Shown here one piece after another: positions 35,951 to 48,800 of a stretch of DNA of 64,000 bases. The stretch comes from Sinotaia quadrata. Taxonomy: Eukaryota > Mollusca > Gastropoda > Architaenioglossa > Viviparidae. The notes beneath the pieces were generated by a model, which was not told where the DNA came from, ran no database searches, and saw only the letters and a program-made list of their open reading frames with translations. Where the stretch lies: positions 90,831,135 through 90,895,134 of the forward strand of contig CM054180.1 in assembly GCA_028829895.1 (NCBI GenBank). The letters run 5' to 3'. The stretch's first letter is position 1, and every line of letters starts with the position of its first letter. The translations under genes and the position numbers were made by a program.

Positions 35951-38900
35951 TAATTCCAACTGTTGGACATGATTTTATTAAATATAAAATTTAAGAAAAA
36001 ATGTACTTTTTCCACAAAATTATTTATAATTCATATTTAACAGGAGTATTCTCATCAGTTTTTTTTTTAAGAATGAAATTTATGCTTTAAGATCAGTCTC
36101 CACAACTATACAACATAATTTAAGAAGAGCTTCAAAATCGCAAGCACTTTTAATGTGTCTTTGAACCTAGTGATTTAAGGTGCTCTTTGGATCATATTTC
36201 CATTCTTGCTGCTGACCTAAATTTATAATGCCACAAGCCCAGAATACTGAAGCAAACATTAAAAATAAAAACTGTAGAATAGAAACATAGATAACAATTT
36301 TATTAATCATTTACAAATTCTTAAAATTCATATACACAATAATAAATATGTACACATAAGTAAATATTTCTAAATTTACAAAATTCAAGCATGCATTTGC
36401 ACATCCAATTCAATCTCTTTTAATATGTTCAGAAAATTAATTATTGAAGAATTTAATTAGCTCTACTTGATCCAAATAATACAATTGCTAAGTAGTAATT
36501 ATTGATAAAATTATGTTGAAAAATTAGATTGAGTAACATTTAATAAGCTTTGCATAAATCATCAAGATGTTTTAATTTGTTATATTTACAAAATTATAGT
36601 TAATAATAATTTGAAATTTAAAATCCACTCACATTACAGCTGTTTTCATCTTGCTTTTCTTTCAGAAAAAGTAATGAAGTAAAGCCATGTCCTTTACAAT
36701 TTAGCATTCATGCTTAATAAGGATGGAGTTCTTAATCGATCCTGACACATAATACTTCTTAGGTAGTTCTTGATTATTGTCAGTTTTGAGAGGGATTATT
36801 CTTTATTTGCCACTTTAATAGACAATGCTTTAAAAAAAAAAAAAAAAGAGCTGTGACCACAACAGCAAATAACAAAGATAATACAGAATAATCCACCAAC
36901 ACTAAATGGGCAAATTATTTTACATCTGACACTTTTATCTTGAAGATCACTTGCATGGTTGTGGCTCTGCAAAAACCAGCTGCAAGGGCTGTGCATTGGA
37001 TTTCTGGGTATTCATCTTAGTACATCGATATAAACTTTTCACAATGTATTAAGTATTTAGAATTTGTCTGCAACAAGTTTCACACCTTTGAACCTATAGT
37101 TTAGTTGTGAAATAATATCAAGAGTGTCATTGAAAGCAGTAATTCAAAAATTATCTGGTTTGGGTATCAGTCCATAAATGTCATTTAGCCTCCCAAATAT
37201 TTTTCTTGAAATCCTGCATTAATACCCCCATTCAGTGCTTTAGCTTTGTTGAAGTATTTCTGATAGTCTAACAATAGGTGTCACAGACTTTATAACTGCA
37301 GATGAAGAATATAGGTCAAACCTGAATGTCACTTAAAATGAACTATATTATCATTTTACTGATTCAAACCACCTATATCAATTTATGTGCTATCAGCTAC
37401 ACTATTGTCCATGCTGGTTTGGCCTTCACATATCTCATTTCCTTGTAGGACACTTACTAAGGTTATGCTAGATGACCAACTTTATAGTCAACCCTACCTG
37501 CCAATCAACATACCATCTTTCTATAGTCACATTAAAGCATGATTATTAACAACAATAAAAGAATTTAACAAAATAAAAATAACAAACTGAAATTGAACAC
37601 TAAATGGATTTCTAAGCCAGTAGTGGCAAAGAGAAATTTGGGTGTATACAAATATATGACATACAGCTAACAATAAATCACACTGTTAATTAAATATTTT
37701 ATATTAGTTCAGTAAAAATTTAGTGCATATTTGGCACATAGGATACTGTAAAAAAAAAAAATGTTCTTAACAGTTCAGTGTGTATTTCCAAATTTCTACA
37801 GTTCATTGTTCAGTCTTTTCACTTTAATATGATGCAGTACAAGAAAGTAATACAAAAATGAGTATGAAAAATTAAATCGTAATGGAGAAAAATTTAATAC
37901 AGGGTGCATATATTGGAAGGATTAACCTGTTAGACTTTGATCTAGTGCATCTGCTTGAATCCTCTCATTTTAAGACAGATGTCAGAGGCGTTCTCAGTCC
38001 TTGAATGTGTTGGCCAGTGTCTCTAAGGGTCTGGCATCTGCTAGGCAGTCATTCACTATCATGTTAAAGAAGAGTACAGTCCGTCTGGTCTAGGGAAGGA
38101 CATTTTTTGACAATAATACCACAAGGTGGATTCAGTCCCCTTGCCAAGCCACTACCATTCAATTGAAGAAAGAAGCAGGAGCAAAAACAAAGAAAAAAGG
38201 GGACTTGCATATGGTTTTATGCTGTCTCAATGCCCAAAGAATGACAGGACTGGATCTAATGACTCATTCATATGCAGAACACAAAGGCCAGTAAATGTGT
38301 GTGTCACCTATCTTATTTATACACTATTTGTGGTTAAGCTGGTGGAACATGATTGTTTCCTTCAAAAGATTATGCATAAGGGATTGCACACAACATAGCC
38401 TGGAACCATGTTACCATTGACTACAGCATAAAGGTAGAGACAAAGCTTGCAATAGTGCTCTAATGGCACTTAAAATTACCCAGTTGCTGACAAGGTCAGT
38501 CAAAGACCTGCAGGTGAAATGTTAAAATCTAAAGATCTAGACTTACATGGATGGTGAAGTAGACAGTCAATGATTTGGCCTTTACTATGCATGTTAAGTT
38601 GCCTTTAGAATTTCCTAAACTGATGTGCCACCTTTATTTGCACACTCATATAAAAACAAGTGGTACCTAATAGATGGACTGTCCTTTAGACATTTATCTT
38701 GGACAAACTAGCTTCACAACATGACTGTCCTGTATATCCTTACAAATATAGGAGAAATATATAATCTCATGAAGAACAAAATTTTCATTGAGATCGAAAT
38801 CATTTGAGAAAAATAATTAATTTAAAAATTACATCATTTGCAGTTTCATACTGACACAATGCAATGTACTGAATGTTAAAATACTTCACAAGCTGAAGAA

Positions 38901-39380
38901 CAGCTTTCCAAATGTTTCTAATACTCTAGGGGTATTTTTCTATCTTGGAAATGAATTATGGAGGGTGTTCTTTTTAGAAACTAAAGTTGATTAAAATTTG
39001 TCTCCAATCAACAAAAGGTCTTCATTACTCTATTGACAATGGGTTTGTGTAAAAAAACAACCTAAAAATAACAAATCCCTAAAACATTTGAAATTGTAAT
39101 TTTGAATGAAAAGCTTGGAAAAATATTCCCACCTTATGGAGAAAAAAGATTAATATTGACATAGTACCACTGTTCTTTGTATATACATGATATGCACGAA
39201 TCACTGTCGCTATGTAAAAATTATACAAGCTTTTTCTTGACTATGTTATAATTTAGTATACATCTTTGCCACAAGCACCACCATACATTACCACCACTAC
39301 CACCACCCCAAAAAAAAAATAAATAAAAAAGAAACTGTCAAAATTGTAGGCCCTAGGCATAGGCACAGTGCCTACTGCAT
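35950..39380. other. Intergenic stretch
   Basis: AT-rich with no firm gene. The minus strand has two short protein-like open blocks: 37994-38089 (entered separately) and one near 37038-36938, reading NTQKSNAQPLQLVFAEPQPC before a stop. Neither can be linked to other exons with confidence. Confidence 0.4.
37994..38089 (-). CDS. Candidate short coding exon, unidentified
   Basis: The minus strand has a good acceptor (ccttccctag) directly before 38089. It then reads TRRTVLFFNMIVNDCLADA and RPLETLANTFKD before a TGA at 37996-37994. It could be the last exon of a minus-strand gene starting near 39476, or a piece of a repeat. The family is not recognised. Confidence 0.25.
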   Translation of the reverse strand, partial: TRRTVLFFNMIVNDCLADARPLETLANTFKD

Positions 39381-39476
39381 CTATTGGATAACACGGATCT
39401 GCTCCAGACTTGCACCCTGAAGCACTCCTACGGATTCTCGGTTGAATGCATTCTCTTTGTCATCATCCTTCAACAT
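39381..39476 (-). CDS. Short divergent ORF near the CpG-rich start region
   Basis: ATG at 39476-39474 opens 31 codons (MLKDDDKENAFNRESVGVLQ, then GASLEQIRVIQ) to a TAG at 39383-39381. It lies 328 bp from the WW-gene start on the opposite strand, in a CpG-bearing block, so it could be a first exon of a divergent gene spliced at one of several internal GT sites. Alternatively it is chance. No homologue is recognised. Confidence 0.25.
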   Translation of the reverse strand: MLKDDDKENAFNRESVGVLQGASLEQIRVIQ

Positions 39477-39803
39477 TCTCTCCCCACAGCAGCGTACCTC
39501 GTATCAGGCCGCGAAATCGGCGAAAGCTGGAAGCAACCATAGGCCCGAGCCATAACCTAAGTAATTAAAACATTCTTCCGACCCACCCCTGCAAAAAAAT
39601 TCTAACGCGCCTCTGAGAAAGCAACACGTTTTAAAACTTTGAGCAGTGATAGATTAATAAATATAAAGCAGTAACTAGTAAGGCAATAAGTAGGCTGTAA
39701 TTCATTGCGGTCTATAAAAGGACGTTACATTAACTCGGATCAGAGTTGCCTCCCTGCTCCTGAAATTATGCTAAAAACACTGATCTACATTTAACTACGC
39801 AGG
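39400..39803. promoter_or_regulatory. CpG-bearing promoter-like region
   Basis: Around 39410-39620 about fifteen CpG dinucleotides occur in roughly 200 bp (for example gccgcgaaatcggcgaaag). The surrounding non-repeat DNA is nearly free of CpG. It lies immediately upstream of the WW-domain start codon. No TATA box is obvious. It may serve both directions. Confidence 0.4.
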
Positions 39804-39877
39804 ATGGCATCAACAAAGTGGTATCCTCCTCTTCCGACTGGGTGGGAAGCGCGATGGGATCCAAATCAGAAGGCATT
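39804..39877 (+). CDS. WW gene exon 1 (start and first half of the WW domain)
   Basis: The context 'gcaggATGg' is a good initiator, with no upstream in-frame ATG close by. It encodes PLPTGWEARWDPNQKA up to the second strand of the WW fold. Codon use is clean, with no lesions. Confidence 0.8.
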
Positions 39878-42800
39878 GTAGGTTTGTTTTGAAGCATACA
39901 GTTATTTTATTTAAATTGTATTTATAAAATGCGTCATTAGCCTCAACTGTGGCATATAGTACGAACCATTTAAGGCTTAAAGGAAAACTTAATTATACTA
40001 AAGACAGTATTGACTAGAAAGCCTTGCCGTAATAATTTAATATCATATTTCTCACACCTACCCCTTTATCATTATTGTATCGATTGAAAGGACTGTACGT
40101 ATGGTTCCGAAGTAGTTAGTTTATAATCTAAAACTAGTTGTAGTACAGATACATATAGTCAGCATCAAATAATGACTTCTGAAAATGAACACGGTCTGAC
40201 TAATAATTTTGCATGAAATAAACCACGGTCTGACTGTCTCAGTAAGAGGGGCTCCGGTTGATGGTTTAAGTTATATCATCTAATTTTTTTTTAAAGTTTT
40301 TGTTATTAAAACAGTGATGTAGACGATAGTTGAAGCCGTTTTATGTTTACGAAGAGATGTTTCGATCGCCCCCTATTCGTTTAGAAAGAGTACTAGAACC
40401 CAGACGACCACTAATGAGATTCAAGAAAAAATAATATTAACAGAAACAGACAACACAACTACAACAGACAATCAGACAGAAGTCGACAATGCACTAGAAC
40501 AGGGGTCGGGAACCTTTTTGTCTGAGAGAGCCATGGACACCACATATTTTGAAAAATAATTCTGTGAGAGCCATACATTATGTTTAAAACTAAAAATTCA
40601 AGTAAATGTGTGCATTTTGTGTAATTTCAACACTAAAAGTACAATAATTATGTCTCTGAATTCATTTTAATAACATTGTTATGCTGTTGCTAATCAATAA
40701 TGAGTATTTCTTTCCATTAATGCGACTTATGGTGCTGCATGGCTTTGCTGATGGCTTTGTAGTCTGGTTAATACGTGGTGAGGTTAAGCTTCATGCAGGC
40801 GTTGAGACTTTAGTAGACAAATAGCTCATTTGTAGAATGAAATATTGATATGCAAATAATATGTAGATCAAAGGAGTCTAAAGAAACATTTTTTTTATAA
40901 TCGAACATTTGTCTGCGAGCCAGATGCATCCATCAATAGAGCCACATCTGGCTCGCGAGCCATAGGTTCCCGACCCCTGCACTAGAAGAATACACCAAGA
41001 TTCTTAGGGCCCCATCACTCTCGTCCCTAACAGACATGCCACTGTCACATGAATGAGGGAATATTAATAATTTTTTTCTCTCTCTAAGTGGCCCCATACT
41101 CTAAAGAATAACGAAACAGCTAAATTAATTAGAACAGTGACGGGGGCTAAAATGACCATTTTTTCAACAATGTGAAACCTAATTGTAGAGCTAGCTGAGG
41201 AAAATAGGTTTCATGCCGGAGAATGAGAAAAGTGTAATTAACTTGAGGGAGCTGGCTGACCCTCTGTGGTCAGGTCGCCACGCCCATAAATCTGTCTGTG
41301 TCAGTGTACGAGTACACACATAGGCCACTGAGACTTCTAATTTTGTCTGTGAGAAGACAGGTTCTGAGTTTGAAATGTAAGAATTTAAGAATCACCATTT
41401 AAAAAGAAAAAAAGTTTGGTAGTTTAAGTTGTTATTGTGAAATTATATTATTTATGAAATAGAATTTTGAGTTATTGGAAAGTTAAGATTTATATTATTA
41501 TAGTTATATATGTTAGTTTATGTGTACAACCCTTTCTTGCTATGACTACTGTACTCTTGCCATAGTAACTGTAGTTTTAAAAACAAAATAAAAATTATGT
41601 GCTCTCTGAGATGTGCTCTGAGCCAGGTAGGTCAAATTGGATATGTCAATCAAACATGTCAGACTTGGAATTCGATGCTTGGCACTAAGTGGAAGTGGAC
41701 AGTCAAGATATTCGTCAGCATGTACAATGCAGTGCTGGATGGGGGTGGGTGGGTACTGTGTGCTGGAGGGGGTGTGTTCTAATCAGCTCAGTGAAAGTGA
41801 TGTACAAGAACTTTGTGTATAAAAGGAGACTAGGTAGCGGCACCAAAAAATCAAGCATTCAGTTTTGTTATTTTTCATTTAAAACTTTTTAAAACATGAA
41901 AAATAAAAAATAAAAATTGTGAAGCTATCTCAATTGCTTCCAGAGATATGCTATTTTTAAGTTTAAAAAAATGGCGCAGTGAAAAAAATGGTTATTTCGA
42001 CCATTTTTAGACTTGCTAAAGACTAACTAAAATCTAACATGCAGTTATGAAGGTTTGATACTTTATTCTTTTTTACTTGCAGATAACAAAATGCAAAATT
42101 GTAACTTTCTATATGATGAAATAACAAAATGCCTAGCTGCAGAAGTTAATAAAAAACCACCATCAGGATAGTTAGAAATAACGCAATTGATGAAGTTTGA
42201 CACAGCATATCTGATTCATTAATTGAAATATATCATTCAAACTGTTCACATGTGTTCAAATGTATATGATTATGAAGAATATGCCCATTTTTTCCAGGAT
42301 GTTATTTTCATTTGATTCATTTATAGGTTGGCCCAAACTTTGTAAAATCATCAAAATGACTGACAACGGCACTTTCATACATGTTTTTGCACAAAACTGG
42401 CCATAACATTTGAACCATTTGCATGAAATTTTGCAGTTTGATAAATATCACTTTGCTCCTTATGTATGTAAATTTTTTACACCACCTTTTATGCACTAAT
42501 AATGATTTTATACACTAAAAATGCATTAAATTATTGTGAAATTATATATAATTAGTAAACATTTTTCATATCATGTCAGAATCTTGGGTTTTGATCTCTT
42601 TGTTTGCTCTATACCAAACAAAATTAGTTACTGTCATGTTTTACTTACAATAGTTAATCATAGAAATGTTATTTTAACTTACTATGGGACAGTGGGGTTA
42701 CAAAAATGGTGTGAGGGTAAGGAAGTCCAACCGAGGGTGTGCATCAACTGTATAAGTGTCCCTTGAAGGCAATGTACTTTGAGGACAGCATGACCTCTAG

Positions 42801-45800
42801 AGACACAAAAAAAAGTTCGTCCTGAAGAAGATAGATGCAGATCAAAGTCTTTTTAAAACACACATTCAGAGCTAACTGTGCATTTGTCTGGGCGAGATGG
42901 CCACCTGAAAACTGTTAGCTCACCAACTTCTGCTTTTTCCATAAAATTAACTATGCCTTTATCAGAAGAATTAACTTCAGTGACTTTGCCAATATAAAAG
43001 TCCTCATCAAAATAAACGGCAATCATCTGTCCTGTTCTTGTAAAGCTAAACTTTTGAAAACCAAAATCTTGCTCCTGATCACTGCTTTCTCTTGAAACAT
43101 CGCTGTCAACAAACAGTGAATCATTAGATGAACAGCTAGATAGACACATTCGTTTATTTTGGTTTGTTTACGAAGATGTGGTTGGAAGCTGCAGGCTTGG
43201 TATTTGCCATGTAGCTAAGCTCTCTTCATTTTCAAGTCCAAGGAAATACTTAAGATTTTTTGCCAAACTAAGCAGGGTTCCTGTCAGTCTGAGGAGAGGT
43301 GACTTTTGTCCAAGAACCACACTCTGGTACCTCAGTTCAGCCTGGATTGCTGCTTTTTGGCTGGTTCTGGTGGAGTAAGAAGACAGAACAGTGTCTACAT
43401 CAGCACTGGTTTTACAAGGGCCATGGTATTGGTGTAGACTGTCCATGATATCCTCAATTTGGAGCTGTTTCTTTGCTGCTGTTTTCTCTTTCTGCTGTCT
43501 GCTTTCCTCTAGGATCACCTTTCTTCTGGCCACAGCATCTCTTTCTGCAGCAACATGCTTTTTCCTGAGGCTCTTTGCTTTGGTGGCAGACAATCGCAAC
43601 AGTTCTGATTGCTTTTCATGTGGCTGGCAATAAAACCATGTAACAGACTTGTTGCGTTTCAAAATGTTGATCGTGCTGTGGTGATGTAGGGTTGAATTTC
43701 AGTGCTTGAATATACTAAAATCCAAATCACCGAAGCATTGCTCACCAAATAGGTTCGTAATAGCAGAATACCCATCTTCTCAATTAGCTCTGGTGATTCA
43801 ATAGCATGGTAACGCCCTCCTGGAAGAAAATCTTCAAGCTGCATTTTTGTTGTCTCCACCATCTCTAAACAAATCTTCTGAAGAATCTGCTGGATGTCAT
43901 GCTTGTATTCTTCTGAAACATTGATGAGTGAGAGATAGACTAGATTTCTGGCATGAACTGAAGCCCAAAGAGAGGCTCATAGTGTTCATCAAAAGCCATT
44001 GATGCATTCTGGGATCAAGTCTGCAGCAGGTGATGTAGCTTGCTGACAAAGGTGAAAAACTGCAAATATGGGACTCCGCTTACGAGAAGTTGCCAGTATG
44101 GGCCAGTGACTCTGTAATAGAGCAGACCCAAAGCAGTGCATCGTTCTTGTTGCCAGCTTCGACACTGACCAGTTTTCCATTCGAAGATGGCAGGCAGTTT
44201 CCAAGGAAGTCATTGATGTCAGTGCGGTGGTAGTGGAGACCTGCAGCAGTCTGAAATAAGCAGTTGAACCTGTTCCTTCTGAAGCTGGGCACTTTTGATG
44301 TCTTTCCCATCATCATACAGTAGGCTTCCCAAGAATCACGACAACCATTTTTCTCATCTTCACAAGGCCCAAGACAATCAGAAGCAAGGCGTGGGTATCT
44401 GTAGATAAAATGATAGAGAGAAAAAAAGAAAAATGTATTCACACTTTCATTAAAACTTACTAATTTGTTTTAATGTTTGAATATTAATTTTTATTTATAT
44501 CATTTTTTAAAATTATTGAACAGTTGTTTTTTTTACTAATGTGCTTTGAGCATTTTTTAAATAATAGCCATGAACTTAAAATATATTTTAACATTTTATA
44601 AATTATTATTACTATTAAAAGTCTTATTATTATTAAATACTACACTATACCTCAATGCAGAAGTCTCATTGGATTTGAAGTGATTTTGGAATTGTGGAAG
44701 TTGATCTCTTCCCAGCTTCACTCCCGTGTCTGCCTCCTCATTTGCCAGAACTTTCTCGCTTGCAGCACTAAGTCCCAGCAAATAGTGAGCATTGCAGTGT
44801 AGAAACTCAATGCCTTCCTCTGTTTGCAACAAATTGTGTCTCACTTCTTGTAAAGCTTTGTCAAAGGACTTCACGACACTGGCACGGTCAGTCATGGAAC
44901 CTGACAGTTTTTGTAGCATTGTTACAAAATGTTCATGGTTGTTGCCATCTGGAAAAACATCAGCTAATTCCTCTACCAAACTGATGGTTGCATCAACCAG
45001 AGTAGCTGTGTTCTATGTGGTAACAGCAGTAAAACCAGTTGAAAGGGATTGTCCTTGTACAGTAACCTGCTGCCTAATGTACTTTTTTCCATGTTTGGTA
45101 GTGCCATCTGTATGTAAGTCCCAATGTTCATTTTCTAATAGAGTTTCTGTGATGTGGGCTTTTCCAATCACATGACCCTGGTCCATGAACTGAAGAGCAG
45201 ATCGCTGAGTTGGTAATTCATCTTTTGGAATTTGTGCTCCCAGAAGATGTTGAAAGACAGTCTGTATGACCTGTCCACATTTGTGTGCAGGTACTTCAAG
45301 TTCACCAATAAGGGCAATGACGCAAACAACTGTTTCTCTTTTAAAATGTCCACTTTCATCCTTTAGATGTATCAGATCGTGTTGTTCTTGTTCTGTGTCA
45401 GGGACATCATGCAGTTTTTCTTTTAAGTCTATTTGAATCTTTAGATTTTTTCTCTGTAAGCGTTTCAGTTTTTGTTTCAAGTCAACAAATTTGAGCTGTA
45501 GATTATGAAGCTTCATTTTATTTCCATGCTGCTCAAGTTTTTCTTTAACTCAGCTTCCAGACTACTTATTTTAGCTTCCTTTCTCTGCAGTTTCTTTTTC
45601 ATACCAAGTTTTCTATAATAATTCAGTTTGCTTTGCTGTGTTGCTATAGTTGCATCTTTTTGTTCCAAGCTGGCCTGCAGATTTACATTGGAAGTATGAA
45701 ATTTTGCGTTGATGCTTCGCAGATTTTTATTTTCTAAACACACTGTGTTTAACTCTGCTAAACTTTCTGACCTGGCTTGGGACAAAGTTGACAACTGCTT

Positions 45801-48800
45801 TTCCATGTCACATATTTTCTGCAGTAACTCTTCTTCTTTTCTTCTAGCAGCAGCAAGACTTTTTGCACTGTCAGACAGTTTCAAAAGCATAGGGTCTTGC
45901 AATGAATGGGCAACCTTAATAGGACTAGGAGACTTTGATGTGCTTTCTGGAAGCCTTTGACAATCAAATGAGTTGGGCTCACTCTACTGAATTTGAAATG
46001 GACATGATGCCAAAAACTGTCTGTAGAACTCACCTCCTTTCACTCTGTGAGCATTGGCATGTAGCCTTTTCTCTATTTTCAGCATCTTTTCTGTTGCTTT
46101 TTTAAACTTGTTTAATGGCACATCCATCATTGTAAGTTGGTGCCACCACCTAGTCATTTCAGAAAACAACTAACTTTCTTCTTCCTAAAATTGTTCAAGT
46201 CTTTCAACAGACCAATTGTAGGTGATCTAGTTGGACTTGGAGTGATCATGTTACCATGCAGAAGTTCACAACTGCTGATTCCTTCAAGGAAAGGACCAAG
46301 ATTTTCCTTGACATTGACTAACTGTGAAAGAAAGCATTTCCTTTCATCCTCATCTATACAATTAAATGCATTTTGCTGGGCATTTTGCAAGAGATAGTAC
46401 AATCTTGATGGTAGAACAGAACCTCTCTCCTTTTCAGGCAGCAGCTGTTGCATAAATGAGACAGTTTTGTTGAATGTTTTGTGCCCCTCTTCTTTTAGTA
46501 GCAAAAGCTGTATCGCTGATTTATTTATTGTCAAAAATCACTGTAGGAAGATTAGGACAACGCCCTTTCCCAGTGGCCAAGAATACAGCTTTCAGTTTGA
46601 CAAATTGGTCATTTACTGGAGGAAAATAAAGATAAATCATTAAATGATTATCTTCAAAACTAACCTAAAATTATAAAAAGATATTTGGACTTTATAGTTT
46701 ATTCTGTGTAATTTAATGTGTAATAAAGGAAAACACTTAACCACTTAAGAGGTGGGCATAGACAAAAGTTAGAAAAAATATGAAAACAAAACAATCTGTG
46801 TGGATTGATTAGGCCTGTCAAAAGTGTCATACTTACAGTACATACTCTGATACAGTGATAGGATACACTTACACTACACTAATGTTGAACTATAATTTAA
46901 GTCACTAGTAAGTGCTTGTATGTTGTATAATTAAAATAATGTCAGCTTAACTGAAATAAACTGTATTTGCACTATATTTAAACTGTTGAGATTTTAAGTA
47001 GGCCTAATTATTTAAACAGAGAAGTCAAACTATGAGTATGAAACATCAACATTAGAAGTGAAATGTTGATTTTTGTAACAGTTTAAGTCACTAGTCACTA
47101 AGTCAGTGCTTGTAAGTTGTATAATTAAAATAATTAACTGAAATAAACTATATTTGCACTATATTTAAACTGTTGAGATTTTAAATAGGCCTAATTATTT
47201 AAACAGAGAAGTCAAACTATGAGTATGAAACATCAACATTAGAAGTAACATCATTGCAATATATAAATACTGATAATCTCCCTTGATTTTTGTAGTGACG
47301 TAATTCAACATTGATTTATGAATGAACCAAGTGACATCCAATACCTATAAAATTAAAGTGAAATAATAACACTTCCAAGTTTGTAATTCATCTGTCTTAT
47401 CTTCATAAAACTTAGTATATTTCCTATATTTCATGTCGGATGCGGCATGATTATTCGCTCCCGATTCGAGGTTGCAAGCATGTGACAGACCCACTACTTT
47501 CAAAAGAAAAAACGGCTAATCGTACTAAACTACACAATAAAACTATAACCCCTTTAAATAATAGCAACTAAGTACTTATCTAAAGCAATAATGCAGTATT
47601 AAATTTAGTGTAAACTTACCCATTCCACTTCGGAAGTTGCTTAAGGAAGCGGGCTCGATACACATGTTGGAAGCCATTGTTGTGAGACCGATCGTATTTA
47701 GTTCGCTACGTTTGATTGGATTGCGAGTGTCCTACAGATCATGAATACTTTGTATTAACCCCATACTTCATTCGAAAGGGATGGAAAGACCTTTCATTCA
47801 AGCCTAGTAATTGTGTACTTTTGACCTTTTTTTTTTTTACGACGAAAATTGCAGATTTCTTGCTGAAGTTCGCATTAAAACTAATTTTTAAAATGTATAC
47901 AGGGAAAAACACACCAGCCTATAGCGCAATCGATGCAGCATTTAATTATCTTCATTTTGATACCAAATCTATGTGTGTAGTGTGTTTGTGGGATTTCCAC
48001 CGAGGTAAGAAACAAGGTATATCAAAACGCGCATTCTGTTAAGTCACGTAAATCGGCAGGACAAAACTTGACACGGGTGAAAAATTAGTCAACTTTATTC
48101 AGTCGGCGTAGTTTCCACATACAAACAAGACATACAAATTTACAATCATAAGAAAATAGGAACATTAAGCTTGATTTAGAATGTTTGTTTGAATTAAAAC
48201 AATGCTTTGGTTGTTGAGAAATCAGTGAATGAAAAGTAACGAAAATGTGCACTTTTACAAAAGTATAGCAGCTGGCAGGCGACTGTGCTGCTACCTACGA
48301 AGACAGAGAAAAAGGAGAAACATCGAGAATGTAGCGTTTGGTAGAGGGGTGGAAAAAGATCCTCTGTTAGAGTTTCTCCCTGCTTTTTTGTACCAGAGAC
48401 TTTATGGGCTGGGAGGCAACCAGCGCTAGAGAACTCTTGGACACTGCAATAGAGTGCCAGACATCACATGGCTGTATATGGAAGACACGCTGTCATGGCC
48501 ATCAACAGATCAAGATGAACCAGTCATACAGGACAGTCATCTCTGGGTTTTTCAAAGACTCTGTGCAAAGACCGCGGGCGATCAATTATTTTCCAATAGA
48601 AGTAATTAATTGGATGTATAATGTCGCAGCGCACTGGATATATTGCAGAGGCAGTATATTGCATGAAGCAGTCAGCAGTCATGCGTGTGGCATACTGCCA
48701 AAGAATGGCAGGGTTGGCCGTTAGTCAAGTACCTAAAGAGAAGAGATGATAGACAAAAGAGAAGAGAAGAGGAGAAACGAGAGACATTGGTGAGAAGAGG

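Larger units (their letters stand above)
42853..47677 (-). pseudogene. Decayed intron-bearing hAT-like transposase-related gene with C-terminal SH3/Tudor-like module
   Basis: Read from 47677 downward. Exon 1 (47677-47620) starts MASNMCIEPASLSNF and splices through a 1.0-kb intron (GTAAGT...CCAG) to 46615. Then come a helical region, a coiled coil (45900-45380, rich in K/E/L/Q heptads), and a core with DLHTDGTTKHGKKY, SMTDRASVVKSFDKAL and FLHCNAHYLLGL. A 252-bp intron (44650-44399) has clean GT-AG ends. Next are DCLGPCEDEKN, YYRVTGPYWQLLVS and FGDLDFSIF. The last part reads GQMIAVYFDEDFYIGKV and FRWPSRPDK. An early D, a second D and C-x-x-H-x-L-x-L is the hAT-like RNase H layout; the end is an SH3/Tudor-like fold often linked to such proteins. 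At least nine stops or frameshifts show it is dead. It is antisense to its host intron. Confidence 0.7.

Noticed and set aside
35731..35994. Open frames with TH or CV repeats
   Set aside because: Produced by the AC microsatellite.
45709..46397. Plus-strand ORFs across the decayed gene
   Set aside because: Antisense shadows of the minus-strand coding relic.
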